Positions 1-7,792 of a stretch of 64,000 nt of DNA are shown here, piece by piece. The notes under the pieces are model-generated. The model ran no database searches and was not told where the DNA came from. It saw only the letters and a list, made by a program, of their open reading frames with translations. Both the position numbers and the translations under genes were made by a program. The stretch lies in the NCBI RefSeq assembly GCF_030486405.1, contig NZ_CP129613.1, positions 3,286,001-3,350,000 of the forward strand, in the 5' to 3' direction. The first letter of the stretch is position 1, and the number at the start of each line of letters is the position of its first letter. This DNA is from Mycolicibacterium sp. HK-90. Its GTDB lineage: Bacteria; Actinomycetota; Actinomycetes; Mycobacteriales; Mycobacteriaceae.

Positions 1-477
1 CTCGTCGCGGGGAATGTCGATCCCGAGATGGCCGGGAGGGTCTCGGTCGCGTTGCCGGCCGATGCCGGCGGCGGGACACTGTGGGCGCCCGTGGCCCGAC
101 CCGTCGCGAGCATCGCGGACGAAGTGCCGGAGGTCGGGGCGGAGGTCCTCGTCGCGTTCGAAGCGGGCGACCCCGACCGCCCATTCGTGATCGGTATGGT
201 ACGGCACGATCCGCAGACGCCTGCCGTCCGGAACTTGAGGATGCGCAGTGGCTACGAGGTGGTGATCGACGAGCCCGGACAGCAACTGCGGCTGCTCCAT
301 TCCAACGGAACTGAATGCGTGCTGGCGGACGATGGGACTCTGACGATCACCGCACCGGTGCTCAATATCCACACGGGAACAGCACGATTCGACGGCATCA
401 TCATCTGCACGACCATGATCGCGACCACCGGCGTGATATCGCCGTCCTACACACCGGGCGTGGGCAACCTGATGTGA
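1..477 (+). CDS. Phage/contractile-injection spike protein (gpV/VgrG OB-fold type), 5' end outside window
   Basis: The reading frame is open from base 1, so the gene starts outside the window; the first ATG inside (28) lies within a typical NVDPEMAGRVSV stretch. The visible part has the OB-fold signature of baseplate protein V/VgrG (GRVSVALP, then PEVGAEVLVAF, then GDPDRPFVIGMV), followed by a short tail rich in T/I/V repeats (LTITAPVLNIHTG) like the start of a needle beta-helix, ending in GVGNLM. Known role of the family: trimeric tip under the tube of phage tails, type VI systems and extracellular contractile injection systems. Which of these applies cannot be decided because upstream genes are not visible. 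No effector domain follows the spike. Confidence 0.75.
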   Translation, partial: LVAGNVDPEMAGRVSVALPADAGGGTLWAPVARPVASIADEVPEVGAEVLVAFEAGDPDRPFVIGMVRHDPQTPAVRNLRMRSGYEVVIDEPGQQLRLLHSNGTECVLADDGTLTITAPVLNIHTGTARFDGIIICTTMIATTGVISPSYTPGVGNLM

Positions 478-528
478 CGACCTTCGTCACCACCAGAGTC
501 GCCTCATCCAGCCCTCGGCGGATTCCGG

Positions 529-1038
529 TCAGCTGAGAATATGGTTGACCAATTGGACAAGTCCCAGTGCGGCGAAGGTGACCGGGGTGGCCAGGACGGC
601 GGCCAGGGCCACATTGACCGACCAGGGCTGGCGCTCCTTGAGGCCTTGTTGGCGGGCCACCATGCGGATCAGGTCGCGGCCCTCTTTCGAGTTGAACCGG
701 TAATCGGCGACCGGTTCGATCCGGCCCCGGTCCGACAGTGCCCAGATCTTCTCCCGAGTGAGAGCAAAAATCCGGCCGCCCCGCATCTCCCAGGAAAGGG
801 CGAGCCGGGGGACGCCGGCTGACCACTTCATTCGCGTCTGCCGATCGGTAATCGTGTAGTAGGACGCGTGCTCACGGACTCGCCAGCGGAAGCTTGATTG
901 CAGGCCCGCCCGGTTGAACAGGCCCCACCATTGCGTGTTGACGATGTCGAGTTGGACATCGAATCCGCGCTTGGTGTTGACCACGGTGTACGGGGTGCCC
1001 TCGGCCGCGGCGGCCACAGCATCACGAAACGCGCTCAC
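529..1038 (-). CDS. Hypothetical protein with C-terminal membrane segment
   Basis: A 169-residue protein of no family I recognise. It begins MSAFRDAVAAAAEG and its soluble middle part is rich in W/R/F and contains paired beta-strand-like stretches (RWRVREHASYYTIT, LALSWEMRGGRIFAL). It ends with one hydrophobic helix (VNVALAAVLATPVTFAALGLVQLV, about residues 142-165), so it is probably a tail-anchored membrane protein. It is convergent with the spike gene across a gap of about 50 bases. The strong GC-rich codon pattern argues for a real gene, but function is unknown. Confidence 0.7.
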   Translation of the reverse strand: MSAFRDAVAAAAEGTPYTVVNTKRGFDVQLDIVNTQWWGLFNRAGLQSSFRWRVREHASYYTITDRQTRMKWSAGVPRLALSWEMRGGRIFALTREKIWALSDRGRIEPVADYRFNSKEGRDLIRMVARQQGLKERQPWSVNVALAAVLATPVTFAALGLVQLVNHILS

Positions 1039-1211
1039 CGCAGACCCGCCACGCCAGCGGGGCTGGAGCTGTACAGGGAGCAGAGGTGGCGAACCGGCTC
1101 ACCGGGTACGAGGCGCATGGATCCAACGTTAGTGCGCGCCGACGGCACAACTGCGCATCAATTTCGCTGGGAGGGTGTTGCGGCCGCAGTGATGGTGGGG
1201 TTGCGGGCGAT

Positions 1212-1547
1212 TCACGGGAAGGGGATAGGCGGAATCGCGGAAGGCAACTGAATCTGCGGAATCGCGGCGGGCAGCTCGACGTGCGGTACGTCTGCCGGAA
1301 GTGGCTCCCGCGGAATCTCATTGGGCAGTTGCACGGTCGGGATGGCGCTCGGCAACGGCACCGGCGGAATGTCGCTCGGCAACGGAGCGGGCGGAATGTT
1401 GGGTGGCACCGGTAGGATCGTCACGGCATCATCAGAGGCCATTGGACGCGTGGCATCGACACCGCAGCCGACCGCGACGACCGATATCGCAGCCGCCCAG
1501 GCCAACGACAGCACTTCTCGGCGCATCCATTCCGTTCGACGTGTCAT
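1212..1547 (-). CDS. Lipoprotein made of seven 9-residue proline repeats
   Basis: A 111-residue protein. Residues 1-28 form a lipoprotein signal: charged start (MTRRTEWMRR), hydrophobic stretch and a lipobox ending AVGC, so Cys28 is the expected acylated residue. From about residue 50 to the C-terminus the chain consists of roughly seven tandem 9-residue units of pattern xIPxxxLPx (NIPPAPLPS, DIPPVPLPS, AIPTVQLPN, EIPREPLPA, DVPHVELPA, AIPQIQLPS, AIPPIPFP). There is no enzymatic domain. Such a rod is likely an extended cell-wall spacer or surface segment (inference). A degenerate copy of this gene lies at about 4196-4400. Confidence 0.75.
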   Translation of the reverse strand: MTRRTEWMRREVLSLAWAAAISVVAVGCGVDATRPMASDDAVTILPVPPNIPPAPLPSDIPPVPLPSAIPTVQLPNEIPREPLPADVPHVELPAAIPQIQLPSAIPPIPFP

Positions 1548-1674
1548 CTGCCAACCCCTTGCGATTCACCAACGACGCTATCACCGCTACGACACATGGA
1601 GTCGGCGTCAACCGCGTAAACCGGGCCGGTTGTCCTCGCCGGTCGAGTGAGCGGCACTAGTGGGGTCAGCTCCG

Positions 1675-2178
1675 TCAGCGGGAGCGTCGATCTGGCGTAA
1701 TCTGTTGTGCGCCAGTGGTATCACCAGGTTCAGTTTCGAGTTGCAGTTTGAGATTGCGGAGCCCGGTCGTTGCCCGTCGACGTATCACCCGTGCAGCAAC
1801 GGGCAACACCATAAGGGTGGCGAGACGGTTCTCATTGCGACTCATCATCCGCCATCGCACTTCACAGGTGTCCGGTCCGGTGCGAAGAATATCCATTTCC
1901 ATACGTGGCAGCAGCGGGCGCAGATCGCCCTGGGTGGCGATGCAGTGGGGCGCCACGGCATCTGTCACTCGAATGGTGACCGACCGCGTTCCACGTAGCG
2001 GGACCGACACCGTTTCGGTGTACTCCTTTCCGATCGTCGCCGCGGGCGAATCGTCACCCGGCGCGATGCTCACAACGCCGGGGAACCAATTGGCGAAGTT
2101 CTCCAGGTTGGCCGCGTATTCGAACGCTCTCACGTGTGAGCACGCAACGCTGGTAACCACGTCGGCTAGCAGATACAT
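1675..2178 (-). CDS. SRPBCC (START/polyketide-cyclase fold) protein
   Basis: 167 residues with the N-terminal pattern of SRPBCC ligand-binding proteins: hydrophobic strand DVVTSVACSHVRAFEYAANLENFANWFPGV, then alternating beta-strands with WRMMSRNEN and a long C-terminal helix with a basic, R-rich end. The fold binds a hydrophobic ligand in a deep pocket; the ligand here is unknown. It is transcribed divergently from the MerR regulator at 2251, with a 20-bp palindrome in the 72-bp gap, so it is the probable target of that regulator. Confidence 0.75.
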   Translation of the reverse strand: MYLLADVVTSVACSHVRAFEYAANLENFANWFPGVVSIAPGDDSPAATIGKEYTETVSVPLRGTRSVTIRVTDAVAPHCIATQGDLRPLLPRMEMDILRTGPDTCEVRWRMMSRNENRLATLMVLPVAARVIRRRATTGLRNLKLQLETEPGDTTGAQQITPDRRSR

Positions 2179-2214
2179 ACATCCTCCTCATCAACAAGAT
2201 GGCAGAAGGCTAAG

Positions 2215-2234
2215 CTGTAGACCCAGGTCTACAG
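2215..2234. promoter_or_regulatory. Perfect 20-bp palindrome, probable MerR operator
   Basis: CTGTAGACCCAGGTCTACAG is a perfect 9-2-9 inverted repeat lying between divergent SRPBCC and MerR genes, 16 bases before the MerR ATG. Dyads of this size in the promoter spacer are typical MerR-family operators; the assignment to this regulator is inferred from position. Confidence 0.7.
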
Positions 2235-2250
2235 TCAAGTGAGAATGGCC

Positions 2251-2625
2251 ATGAAAATCAGTGAACTGGAAGCACATACGGGCGTCGGCCGCCACGCTCT
2301 GCGTTACTACGAACGCCAGGGTCTACTGGGCGAAGTGCAACGGACCACGGGTAATTACCGGGACTATCCCGAATCTCTGGTCAAACAGGTCCAATTGCTC
2401 AAGAGCATGCAAGCGCTTGGTTTCTCCCTGACCGAGATTCGGCAGGTGCTCGACGGACTCCGCTCGAGCGATATCGACTGCCTAGACGGAGCGCGTCTGT
2501 TGGCCGAAAAGCGTCAGCGCATCGAGGAGAACATCCGCAATCTTCGCGAGGTCAGCAGGACGTTGCATCAAGAGCAGAAGCGTCTGGAACGCAGAGCGCA
2601 ACGGCACGGAAAACGCCTGAACTAG
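2251..2625 (+). CDS. MerR-family transcriptional regulator
   Basis: 124 residues. Residues 1-70 are a classic MerR winged helix: MKISELEAHTGVGRHALRYYERQGLL, then YRDYPESLVKQVQLLKSMQALGFSLTEIRQVL. The remainder is one long charged coiled-coil helix for dimerisation (EKRQRIEENIRNLREVSRTLHQEQKRLERR). There are no Cys or ligand domain, so it is not a metal sensor. ATG 2251 is preferred over upstream GTG 2239 because the family starts at MKISEL. It probably controls itself and the divergent SRPBCC gene through the palindrome at 2215. Confidence 0.9.
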   Translation: MKISELEAHTGVGRHALRYYERQGLLGEVQRTTGNYRDYPESLVKQVQLLKSMQALGFSLTEIRQVLDGLRSSDIDCLDGARLLAEKRQRIEENIRNLREVSRTLHQEQKRLERRAQRHGKRLN

Positions 2626-2653
2626 TTGGCTCGGGGTTTTTGCGCCCTGTGCG

Positions 2654-4066
2654 TCACCTACGTAGCAGACCGGACACCTTGGTTGCTGCCAGGGTTTTCA
2701 ACAATGAGACGGCACCCTTTAGTCGTGCGAGGCCCGTCGGGTTGTTCACCTGCCCGAAGTCAACAATGCGCGTCGAACTCATCTGTCGGTAAAGCCGTGC
2801 GAAATTGTCCACCTGTCGGTGCAGTGTTGCGTTGTCGACCAGATCTGCCACGTTGTCGACTTTTTCGGCCAACAGATACTGCGGTGCGGTGACCAAGGAG
2901 ATCGCCGGAATCCCGGCATGCAACAGTGGCTCTCCCTCGCCGAAGTGGATGAGAGGGCTGGGCTTGGAGATGCGGGGGAGGGCACCGTTGTCGCTACGCC
3001 ACTCCTGCCGCGCAAGGTGGGCGAGTTCTGGTGTGGTTGCATACAGCAGTTCGGGTTCAATCCGTCCGGTCGCTCGTAGCTCATTGGCCTCAGGTTCGTC
3101 GACGAACTCTCGAGCGCCGAGGTGTTCGACCGCAAGGCCCGCAACGGCTCGCCGCTGGCCGACGCCACCGGCCCATACCTCGGGATGGTCACTCAGGAAG
3201 CGGGTAGTGGCCTGCCCCTTTGACGTCACGGCCGGGATCCGCATGTGACCTGAGGTGAAGACGAAGACAGCGGTGCGCTCGGGGGGATCGAGCGCCGCAG
3301 CGCGGGCCATGGCCACGGTTGCGATATGCCCGTTCTCCTCGACCGCGTTGACACCGTCGGTGTGGGTGACGATCAACACCGTCTCGTCGGGCCGGGAACT
3401 GCCTTCTACAGTCGTCCAGATGGTGCGCGTGGTGGCTTCGGGAATGAGTTCGTAGTCGAGGACGACACATGCCTGTTGCCCGTCGCGTGCGCCGGCGAGC
3501 ACTGCCTCGCCCGCCTTGCCGCTGACGAATATGGCCGGGATGCCCAGATAATCGAAAGTGAAGGGAATGTACTGGCCACGGGCATTGTCGTCGCTTATGT
3601 TGCGCCACACGAAGATTACCGCCTTGACGCCTGCTTTGAGGGCACGCGCCAGGCCTAGTCCGGCAAGCGACGAGGCGATCAGCGGGTTACGCATCACCGG
3701 CCACGGCGCATCATCGCCCCAGGTATCGATGACCGCCGAAAATGGGAAGGCGAAGTTCCGAACCTCGACCACAGCGACTTTTCCTTGTGCCTTCTTCCAC
3801 GTCGGCGCCGGCCCACGCAGTGACACCAATGCTCCGGTCGTTCCGTCTGGCCCGGTGATCCCGGAGTAGGGGAACACCGATGCGATGGGTATCTGCGTGC
3901 CGGCGATCTGCAGCCCCGAACTGATATCCCTCGACGGCGCCCACCGTGTGAACGACAGGGTGTCGCTGTGCACGTCGAGGCCCGCACCAGTGAGCTGGTC
4001 CTCGATGTGTGCGATGAGCCGCTCGTGTTCGGCAGTGCCCGTGACGCGACTCTTCAGCCGGCCCAA
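2654..4066 (-). CDS. M28-type peptidase with PA domain, apparently 5'-truncated
   Basis: About 470 residues from TTG 4066. Order: N-terminal cap helix (HERLIAHIEDQLTGAGLDVHSD), a PA-like insert, then a Zn-peptidase-like core with THTDGVNAVEENGHIATVAMA, which corresponds to the HxD and (D/E)EN metal region of M28 aminopeptidases (the usual DNASG is EENGH here), and LLHAGIPAISLV near the end. The frame stays open upstream to a TAG at 4201-4199 and reads LLGGAAGFAQ, which looks like the end of a Tat or Sec signal peptide, but there is no ATG/GTG/TTG upstream of 4066. An ATT at 4132 has a good GGGAGG upstream. Either a rare start is used or the gene lost its 5' end. Activity is uncertain. Confidence 0.75.
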   Translation of the reverse strand: MGRLKSRVTGTAEHERLIAHIEDQLTGAGLDVHSDTLSFTRWAPSRDISSGLQIAGTQIPIASVFPYSGITGPDGTTGALVSLRGPAPTWKKAQGKVAVVEVRNFAFPFSAVIDTWGDDAPWPVMRNPLIASSLAGLGLARALKAGVKAVIFVWRNISDDNARGQYIPFTFDYLGIPAIFVSGKAGEAVLAGARDGQQACVVLDYELIPEATTRTIWTTVEGSSRPDETVLIVTHTDGVNAVEENGHIATVAMARAAALDPPERTAVFVFTSGHMRIPAVTSKGQATTRFLSDHPEVWAGGVGQRRAVAGLAVEHLGAREFVDEPEANELRATGRIEPELLYATTPELAHLARQEWRSDNGALPRISKPSPLIHFGEGEPLLHAGIPAISLVTAPQYLLAEKVDNVADLVDNATLHRQVDNFARLYRQMSSTRIVDFGQVNNPTGLARLKGAVSLLKTLAATKVSGLLRR

Positions 4067-4182
4067 TAGCGCAAGCTCCTGCTCGATCTGTTCGGTCGTG
4101 ATGATGGACGCGGGCCGTGCACTATCAGAAATGTTCGATCCTCCCTGCAGTTGCGCGAAACCTGCTGCGCCACCTAATAATA

Positions 4183-4195
4183 CGTCACAGTGACG
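4183..4195. repeat. 13-bp palindrome, copy 1
   Basis: CGTCACAGTGACG is a 6-1-6 palindrome. An equivalent palindrome differing only in the central base (CGTCACTGTGACG) lies at 4458-4470; the two bracket the decayed lipoprotein fragment. They could be operators or scars of an insertion. Confidence 0.55.
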
Positions 4196-4400
4196 ATACT
4201 AGACGCGCAGGGGTGGGTTGCCCAGAGGAAGGGGGTAGGCGGAATTACTGAAGGTATTGAACCTGCGAAATCGCGGCGGCCAACTCGACGTGCGGTACTT
4301 CGGGATGGCGTTTCGGCAACGGATGCCGGCGGAGCGCTGGAGGGCTCCGGCAGGATTGCCACACCGCACGATCGGGGGCCATCGGCCGGTCTGCGCAAAG
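4196..4400 (-). pseudogene. Degenerate copy of the repeat-lipoprotein gene
   Basis: On the minus strand this stretch resembles the lipoprotein gene at 1212-1547. Shared pieces are GTAGGCGGAAT near the 3' end, GCAACTCGACGTGCGGTAC-like text and CGGCAACGG...GCCGGCGGA. Translated in pieces it gives VPHVELAAAISQVQ (compare VPHVELPAAIPQIQ) and, after a frameshift, SIPSVIPPTPF. Frameshifts and loss of the lipobox make it non-coding. It sits directly upstream of the M28 gene whose 5' end is missing, so the duplication or rearrangement that made it may also have broken that gene (inference). Confidence 0.6.
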
Positions 4401-4457
4401 TGTGAAAGCGCTTGTGGTGCAACCGAATCAGCATACCGCGGCCACCACGGTGCAAAA

Positions 4458-4470
4458 CGTCACTGTGACG
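4458..4470. repeat. 13-bp palindrome, copy 2
   Basis: CGTCACTGTGACG, the counterpart of the palindrome at 4183-4195, about 260 bases away on the other side of the decayed lipoprotein copy. Confidence 0.55.
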
Positions 4471-4949
4471 CAACTGGCGCTACGTGGGCCGGGGCACGGA
4501 CATCTATTGGGAGCGGTCGCGGCCGACTGACCGACGAGAGTACCGGCGCGCGTATCCCAGGCGCCGACGGGTCGCGACAGGATCCTTCGCGGCTAGACCG
4601 CGCCGCGACGCTTCTGCGGCTTGCGCATTGCGCAGCCGCGCCACGAGCGAGATGGATGGTGACTCGACACGGAGGCTCCTGGGAACGACTCCGCGGGAAG
4701 GCGAAGAGGTTGACTGCACTCCGCCGGACTGTGGTATCGCCGGGTCGTGTATCTACCGATAAGCTACATTATGTCAGGTTATGTGCTTCGTATTGCTTCA
4801 GATGAATCGTTGCCCGCCTTCTTCTTCTTGTCGCGGGCCACTACTCCTCCCGTCGTGTGGTTGCCGTGCAGCGCTTTCCGCTTTCCAGCCACCGTCAGCC
4901 GGCGCCCCGGGATGAACGGGCCAGCACCGTGCTGAACAAACACGACCCA
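4471..4949. other. No convincing gene
   Basis: Between the palindrome and the transposon's left target duplication I see only short overlapping frames without family signatures. On the minus strand a lysine-rich short frame (ending GGVVARDKKKKAGN) would have continued into the sequence right of the transposon before insertion, but it has no clear start. Best read as intergenic DNA. Confidence 0.5.
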
Positions 4950-4954
4950 GTCGA
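4950..4954. repeat. Target-site duplication, left copy (GTCGA)
   Basis: GTCGA directly precedes the left transposon end TGTCCG. The identical 5 bases follow the right end at 17413-17417. Five-base duplications are the hallmark of Tn7/Tn5053-type insertion. Confidence 0.9.
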
Positions 4955-4978
4955 TGTCCGTTCTCATTGAATCTGAGG
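4955..4978 (+). repeat. Left terminal inverted repeat containing 18-bp repeat L1
   Basis: Begins TGTCCG followed by TTCTCATTGAATCTGAGG (4961-4978), the reverse of the consensus CCCCAGATTCAGTGAGAA. The outer 12 bases are identical to the right end in inverted orientation. Confidence 0.9.
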
Positions 4979-5004
4979 CAAGTATTCGACCGTGACCCGA
5001 GGCA

Positions 5005-5022
5005 CCCCAGATTGAGTGAGAA
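5005..5022 (+). repeat. 18-bp end repeat L2 (CCCCAGATTGAGTGAGAA)
   Basis: Second internal copy at the left end. It is in the opposite orientation to L1 and L3, which is unusual since transposase sites at one end normally point the same way. Confidence 0.85.
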
Positions 5023-5037
5023 TTTGGTCCGCGCGTT

Positions 5038-5055
5038 TTCTCATCGAATCTGGGG
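5038..5055 (-). repeat. 18-bp end repeat L3 (TTCTCATCGAATCTGGGG)
   Basis: Third copy at the left end, same orientation as L1, ending 9 bases before the desaturase stop codon. Probable transposase (TniA/TnsB) binding site. Confidence 0.85.
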
Positions 5056-5064
5056 TAATTCGGG

Positions 5065-6156
5065 CTAGTTTTCTTTCCGCATTTTCCGCCGGTCATCTGG
5101 GAGTGCGAGCGTGAGAATGGTGCGCAGGGTGTGCCGGTACTGGCGTGTGAGCGGACCGGTTGTGTAGGGCAGGCCAAAGCGTGCGCATAGAGGTTGAACT
5201 TGCCGGGCGATCTGGGCGTAGCGGTTACTCGAAAGGTCGGGGAATAGGTGGTGCTCGATCTGGTAGCAGAGGTTTCCACTGAGGAATGCTAATACGGGTC
5301 CGGCGTGGAAGTTCGCGGTGCCCAGCATTTGTCGCAGGTACCATTCGGGTTTGGTCTCGTCCTGTAGGGCGGCGGGCGTGAATTTCTGTGTGCCGTCGGC
5401 GAAATGACCACAACAGATCACCACGTAGGCCCAGACGTTGCGCAGCAGGTTGGCGACCGCATTCGCGGTGAGGGTGCGGCGCCATCGTCGAAGACTCAGC
5501 GCGGGAAAGATCAGATAGTCCTTGCCGGCTTGGCGGGTGATCTTGCCGACCAGCGATCTGGTGAGAGCGGATTTCTCGGCGCGAGTCGCCGCGCTTCGCT
5601 GCTGGGATTCCCAGCCCTGCAGTGCGATGCCCCATTCGAACATGATGGCCAGCAGAATGTTTCGTAGGGGCTGCAGCAGATTGCTCAACCGCCACGGTTG
5701 GTCGGGGGTGACCCGCATGATGCCGTATCCGAGGTCGTCGTCCATGCCGATGACGTTGGTGAACATGTGGTGGCGGTAGTTGTGGGCGTAGCGCCATTGC
5801 GCGGAGACGCTGGCCATGTCCCATTCCCAGGTACTGGAGTGGATTTCCGGGTCGTTCATCCAGTCCCATTGACCGTGGCAGATGTTGTGGCCGAGTTCCA
5901 TGTTCTCGATGCTCTTGGCGGTGGCGAGCGCGGCGGTGCCGAGCGCGCAGCCGGTCTTGGTGCGGCTGGCGGCGATGATCAGCCGTGCGGTGACCTCCAG
6001 GCAGCGCTGAAACATGATGGCGCGCTGGATGTATGCCCTGTCTGAGGCGCCGCGCGAGTTCTCGATGTCGCGACGGATGGCTCCTAATGCGTCGCCGAGT
6101 GCCTCAAGGTCGGTCTTGCTGAGGTGGGCGTATTCGGCGACGTTGGTGATGGCCAT
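5065..6156 (-). CDS. Membrane fatty-acid desaturase (DesA3/acyl-CoA type), transposon cargo
   Basis: 363 residues from ATG 6156 (MAITNVAEYA). It carries all three histidine boxes of membrane di-iron desaturases: H90NICH94 (HxxxH), H125NYRHH130 and QIEHH at 299-303. Hydrophobic segments around residues 55-80, 160-180 and 235-250 fit an integral membrane enzyme that inserts a double bond into acyl chains, using reduced ferredoxin/NADPH partners. Mycobacterial DesA3 is longer (about 427). It is followed upstream by a TetR gene on the same strand, likely its regulator. Role inferred: membrane fluidity under cold or other stress. Confidence 0.9.
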   Translation of the reverse strand: MAITNVAEYAHLSKTDLEALGDALGAIRRDIENSRGASDRAYIQRAIMFQRCLEVTARLIIAASRTKTGCALGTAALATAKSIENMELGHNICHGQWDWMNDPEIHSSTWEWDMASVSAQWRYAHNYRHHMFTNVIGMDDDLGYGIMRVTPDQPWRLSNLLQPLRNILLAIMFEWGIALQGWESQQRSAATRAEKSALTRSLVGKITRQAGKDYLIFPALSLRRWRRTLTANAVANLLRNVWAYVVICCGHFADGTQKFTPAALQDETKPEWYLRQMLGTANFHAGPVLAFLSGNLCYQIEHHLFPDLSSNRYAQIARQVQPLCARFGLPYTTGPLTRQYRHTLRTILTLALPDDRRKMRKEN

Positions 6157-6278
6157 CGGTGTCTCACCGAGACTCAGTAGGCGCCGGCGGGGTGCCCTGG
6201 CGGCGTGCGGCTGTCGCAGCATGTGGGGTGTTTGGGCGGGTCATTGTGGTCACGTCGGTTTCAGGGTCCTGTGGGGGG

Positions 6279-7037
6279 TTATCCGGGTTCGGGTGCGCGC
6301 GTGGGCATACCACCAGGCATGTCGAGTCGGGTGGCCAGTCCGGTAAGCAGAATGTCGAGGCCGCGGTCGAGTTCGGCCAGGCCGTCGTAGGCGGCCCAGA
6401 TCGGGGCGAGGTCGCGGACGTGCGGGAATTCGCCGATCGGCAGCCGGTGCAGCCCGAGCCGCATCACGTGGTCGGTTTCCTCGGGGCGTTCGACGATCTC
6501 CTGCAATTCGGTGAGCACGTGGCCGTAGAGGAATCCGAACAATGTGCGGTATACGTGCAGTGCGTCGGGCCCGGTGAAGCCGCATCGGGTCAGCAGGGCG
6601 AGGATCTGTTCGAGGTGGCGCAGGATGCCCGGTGGCCGCATGCCGAGCGGTGTCGCCAGGGGGCGGGTGACCAGCAAGGGCACCACGTTGGGGTGGGCGC
6701 GTGCCAGGTTTCGGAAGTCGTGGCCCAGGCGGCGCAAGGCGGCGATCCAGTCCGGTGTTGTGGTGTCCAGGGAGAGTTGTTCGAAGATCATCTCGACCAC
6801 CCCGTCGAGCACGGCCGCCTTGTTCGGCACGTGCCGGTAGAGCGCCATCGGATCACGGCCGAGCGCTTCGCCGAGGCGTCGCATCGACAGCGCGTCGACG
6901 CCGTCGCGGTCGATGATGTCCAAGGCACCGGCCAGGACCGCTTCGCGGGTGATCGGCCGGTTCTGGCCGTTCTCGGTGGCGTCGGCGCTCGGGGCGCTAT
7001 CTCCCGGACCTGATGGACCCGCTGGTGGTTGGGTCAT
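6279..7037 (-). CDS. TetR-family regulator (TetR_C type), transposon cargo
   Basis: 252 residues from ATG 7037. A disordered start (MTQPPAGPSGPGDSAPSADA) precedes the HTH: ITREAVLAGALDIIDRDGVDALSMRRLGEALGRDPMALYRHVPNKAAVLDGVVEMIF. The C-terminal half matches the TetR tetracycline-repressor-like ligand domain (LDTTTPDWIAALRRLGHDFRNLARAHPN). It lies directly upstream of the desaturase on the same strand, a common regulator-desaturase arrangement. An inverted repeat at 7188-7210 in the gap to the divergent membrane gene is the likely operator. Confidence 0.9.
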   Translation of the reverse strand: MTQPPAGPSGPGDSAPSADATENGQNRPITREAVLAGALDIIDRDGVDALSMRRLGEALGRDPMALYRHVPNKAAVLDGVVEMIFEQLSLDTTTPDWIAALRRLGHDFRNLARAHPNVVPLLVTRPLATPLGMRPPGILRHLEQILALLTRCGFTGPDALHVYRTLFGFLYGHVLTELQEIVERPEETDHVMRLGLHRLPIGEFPHVRDLAPIWAAYDGLAELDRGLDILLTGLATRLDMPGGMPTRAPEPG

Positions 7038-7187
7038 GGACGAAGCACCACCTTCCGGTTGCGGCTGCGCTGATGTCTGCTCCGGGGAACCCCGCATGGC
7101 TGACATGTCGATCGCGGGCCAGCCGATACGGACGCGTGCGCTCGGTGCGCTCGGTGCACACGCATTTCTGCGTTCGACATCCACATC

Positions 7188-7210
7188 GTAGACCTATTCT
7201 GTATGTCTAC
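7188..7210. promoter_or_regulatory. Inverted repeat GTAGAC-N11-GTCTAC, probable TetR operator
   Basis: Half-sites GTAGACCTA and TATGTCTAC (8 of 9 positions symmetric) lie between the TetR gene and the divergent gene at 7270. Position and size fit TetR autoregulation and control of the cargo genes to the right. Confidence 0.6.
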
Positions 7211-7269
7211 AACGTTGACATTGGGGTGAATGCGGCGTGTACTGGACTTCTACAGATTGAAGTGTCGCC

Positions 7270-7767
7270 ATGCTCGTCATTGTTGGATTGGTTGTTCTGC
7301 TCGTCGCGGTGATCGTGGGATTCACCGGGGTGCTTTTCAATGCGGGGCCCGCGCACCCATTGACGGAGAACTTCGATGTCTTCGGCTATCACGTCACCGG
7401 GTCGACGGGCACGCTGTTCCTGTTCGGGATCGTCATCGGCGCGGTCGCGATGCTGGGATTGAGTGTGCTGCTGGCCGGCGCGCAGCGCAGCGCGGGACGC
7501 GGGCGAGCCGCCCGCCGTGAACTCGACAGGTCACGACGTGAGACCGCGTTTCTGAATCAGGAGCGCGATCGGCGGCTCGAACACGACCAGGACCACGCCG
7601 TCGCAGCCTCGGCGGTGCCCCCGCAGCGCGCCGTCCCCAGCCGCAGCAGAGATGCTCGGTTCGGCCGGTGGTGGCACGGTGGACAACCGGTGCGCGCCGC
7701 CGGAGTCGACACCGCCGGTAGGCCAACCCCGGCCGATACCTCCAGCCCGCGCTCGCGGGGGCGGTGA
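7270..7767 (+). CDS. Small membrane protein, two TM helices and basic tail
   Basis: 165 residues. TM1 is at the very start (LVIVGLVVLLVAVIVGFTGVLF) and TM2 at about residues 50-72 (LFLFGIVIGAVAMLGLSVLLAG), followed by a charged helix (RRELDRSRRETAFLNQERDRRLE) and a low-complexity basic tail. The layout resembles LapA-like membrane proteins found next to CsbD genes in mycobacteria. It heads a plus-strand row of small stress-type genes; function unknown. Confidence 0.75.
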   Translation: MLVIVGLVVLLVAVIVGFTGVLFNAGPAHPLTENFDVFGYHVTGSTGTLFLFGIVIGAVAMLGLSVLLAGAQRSAGRGRAARRELDRSRRETAFLNQERDRRLEHDQDHAVAASAVPPQRAVPSRSRDARFGRWWHGGQPVRAAGVDTAGRPTPADTSSPRSRGR

Positions 7768-7792
7768 ACACCGAAAACCAAGGAGCACGTAA

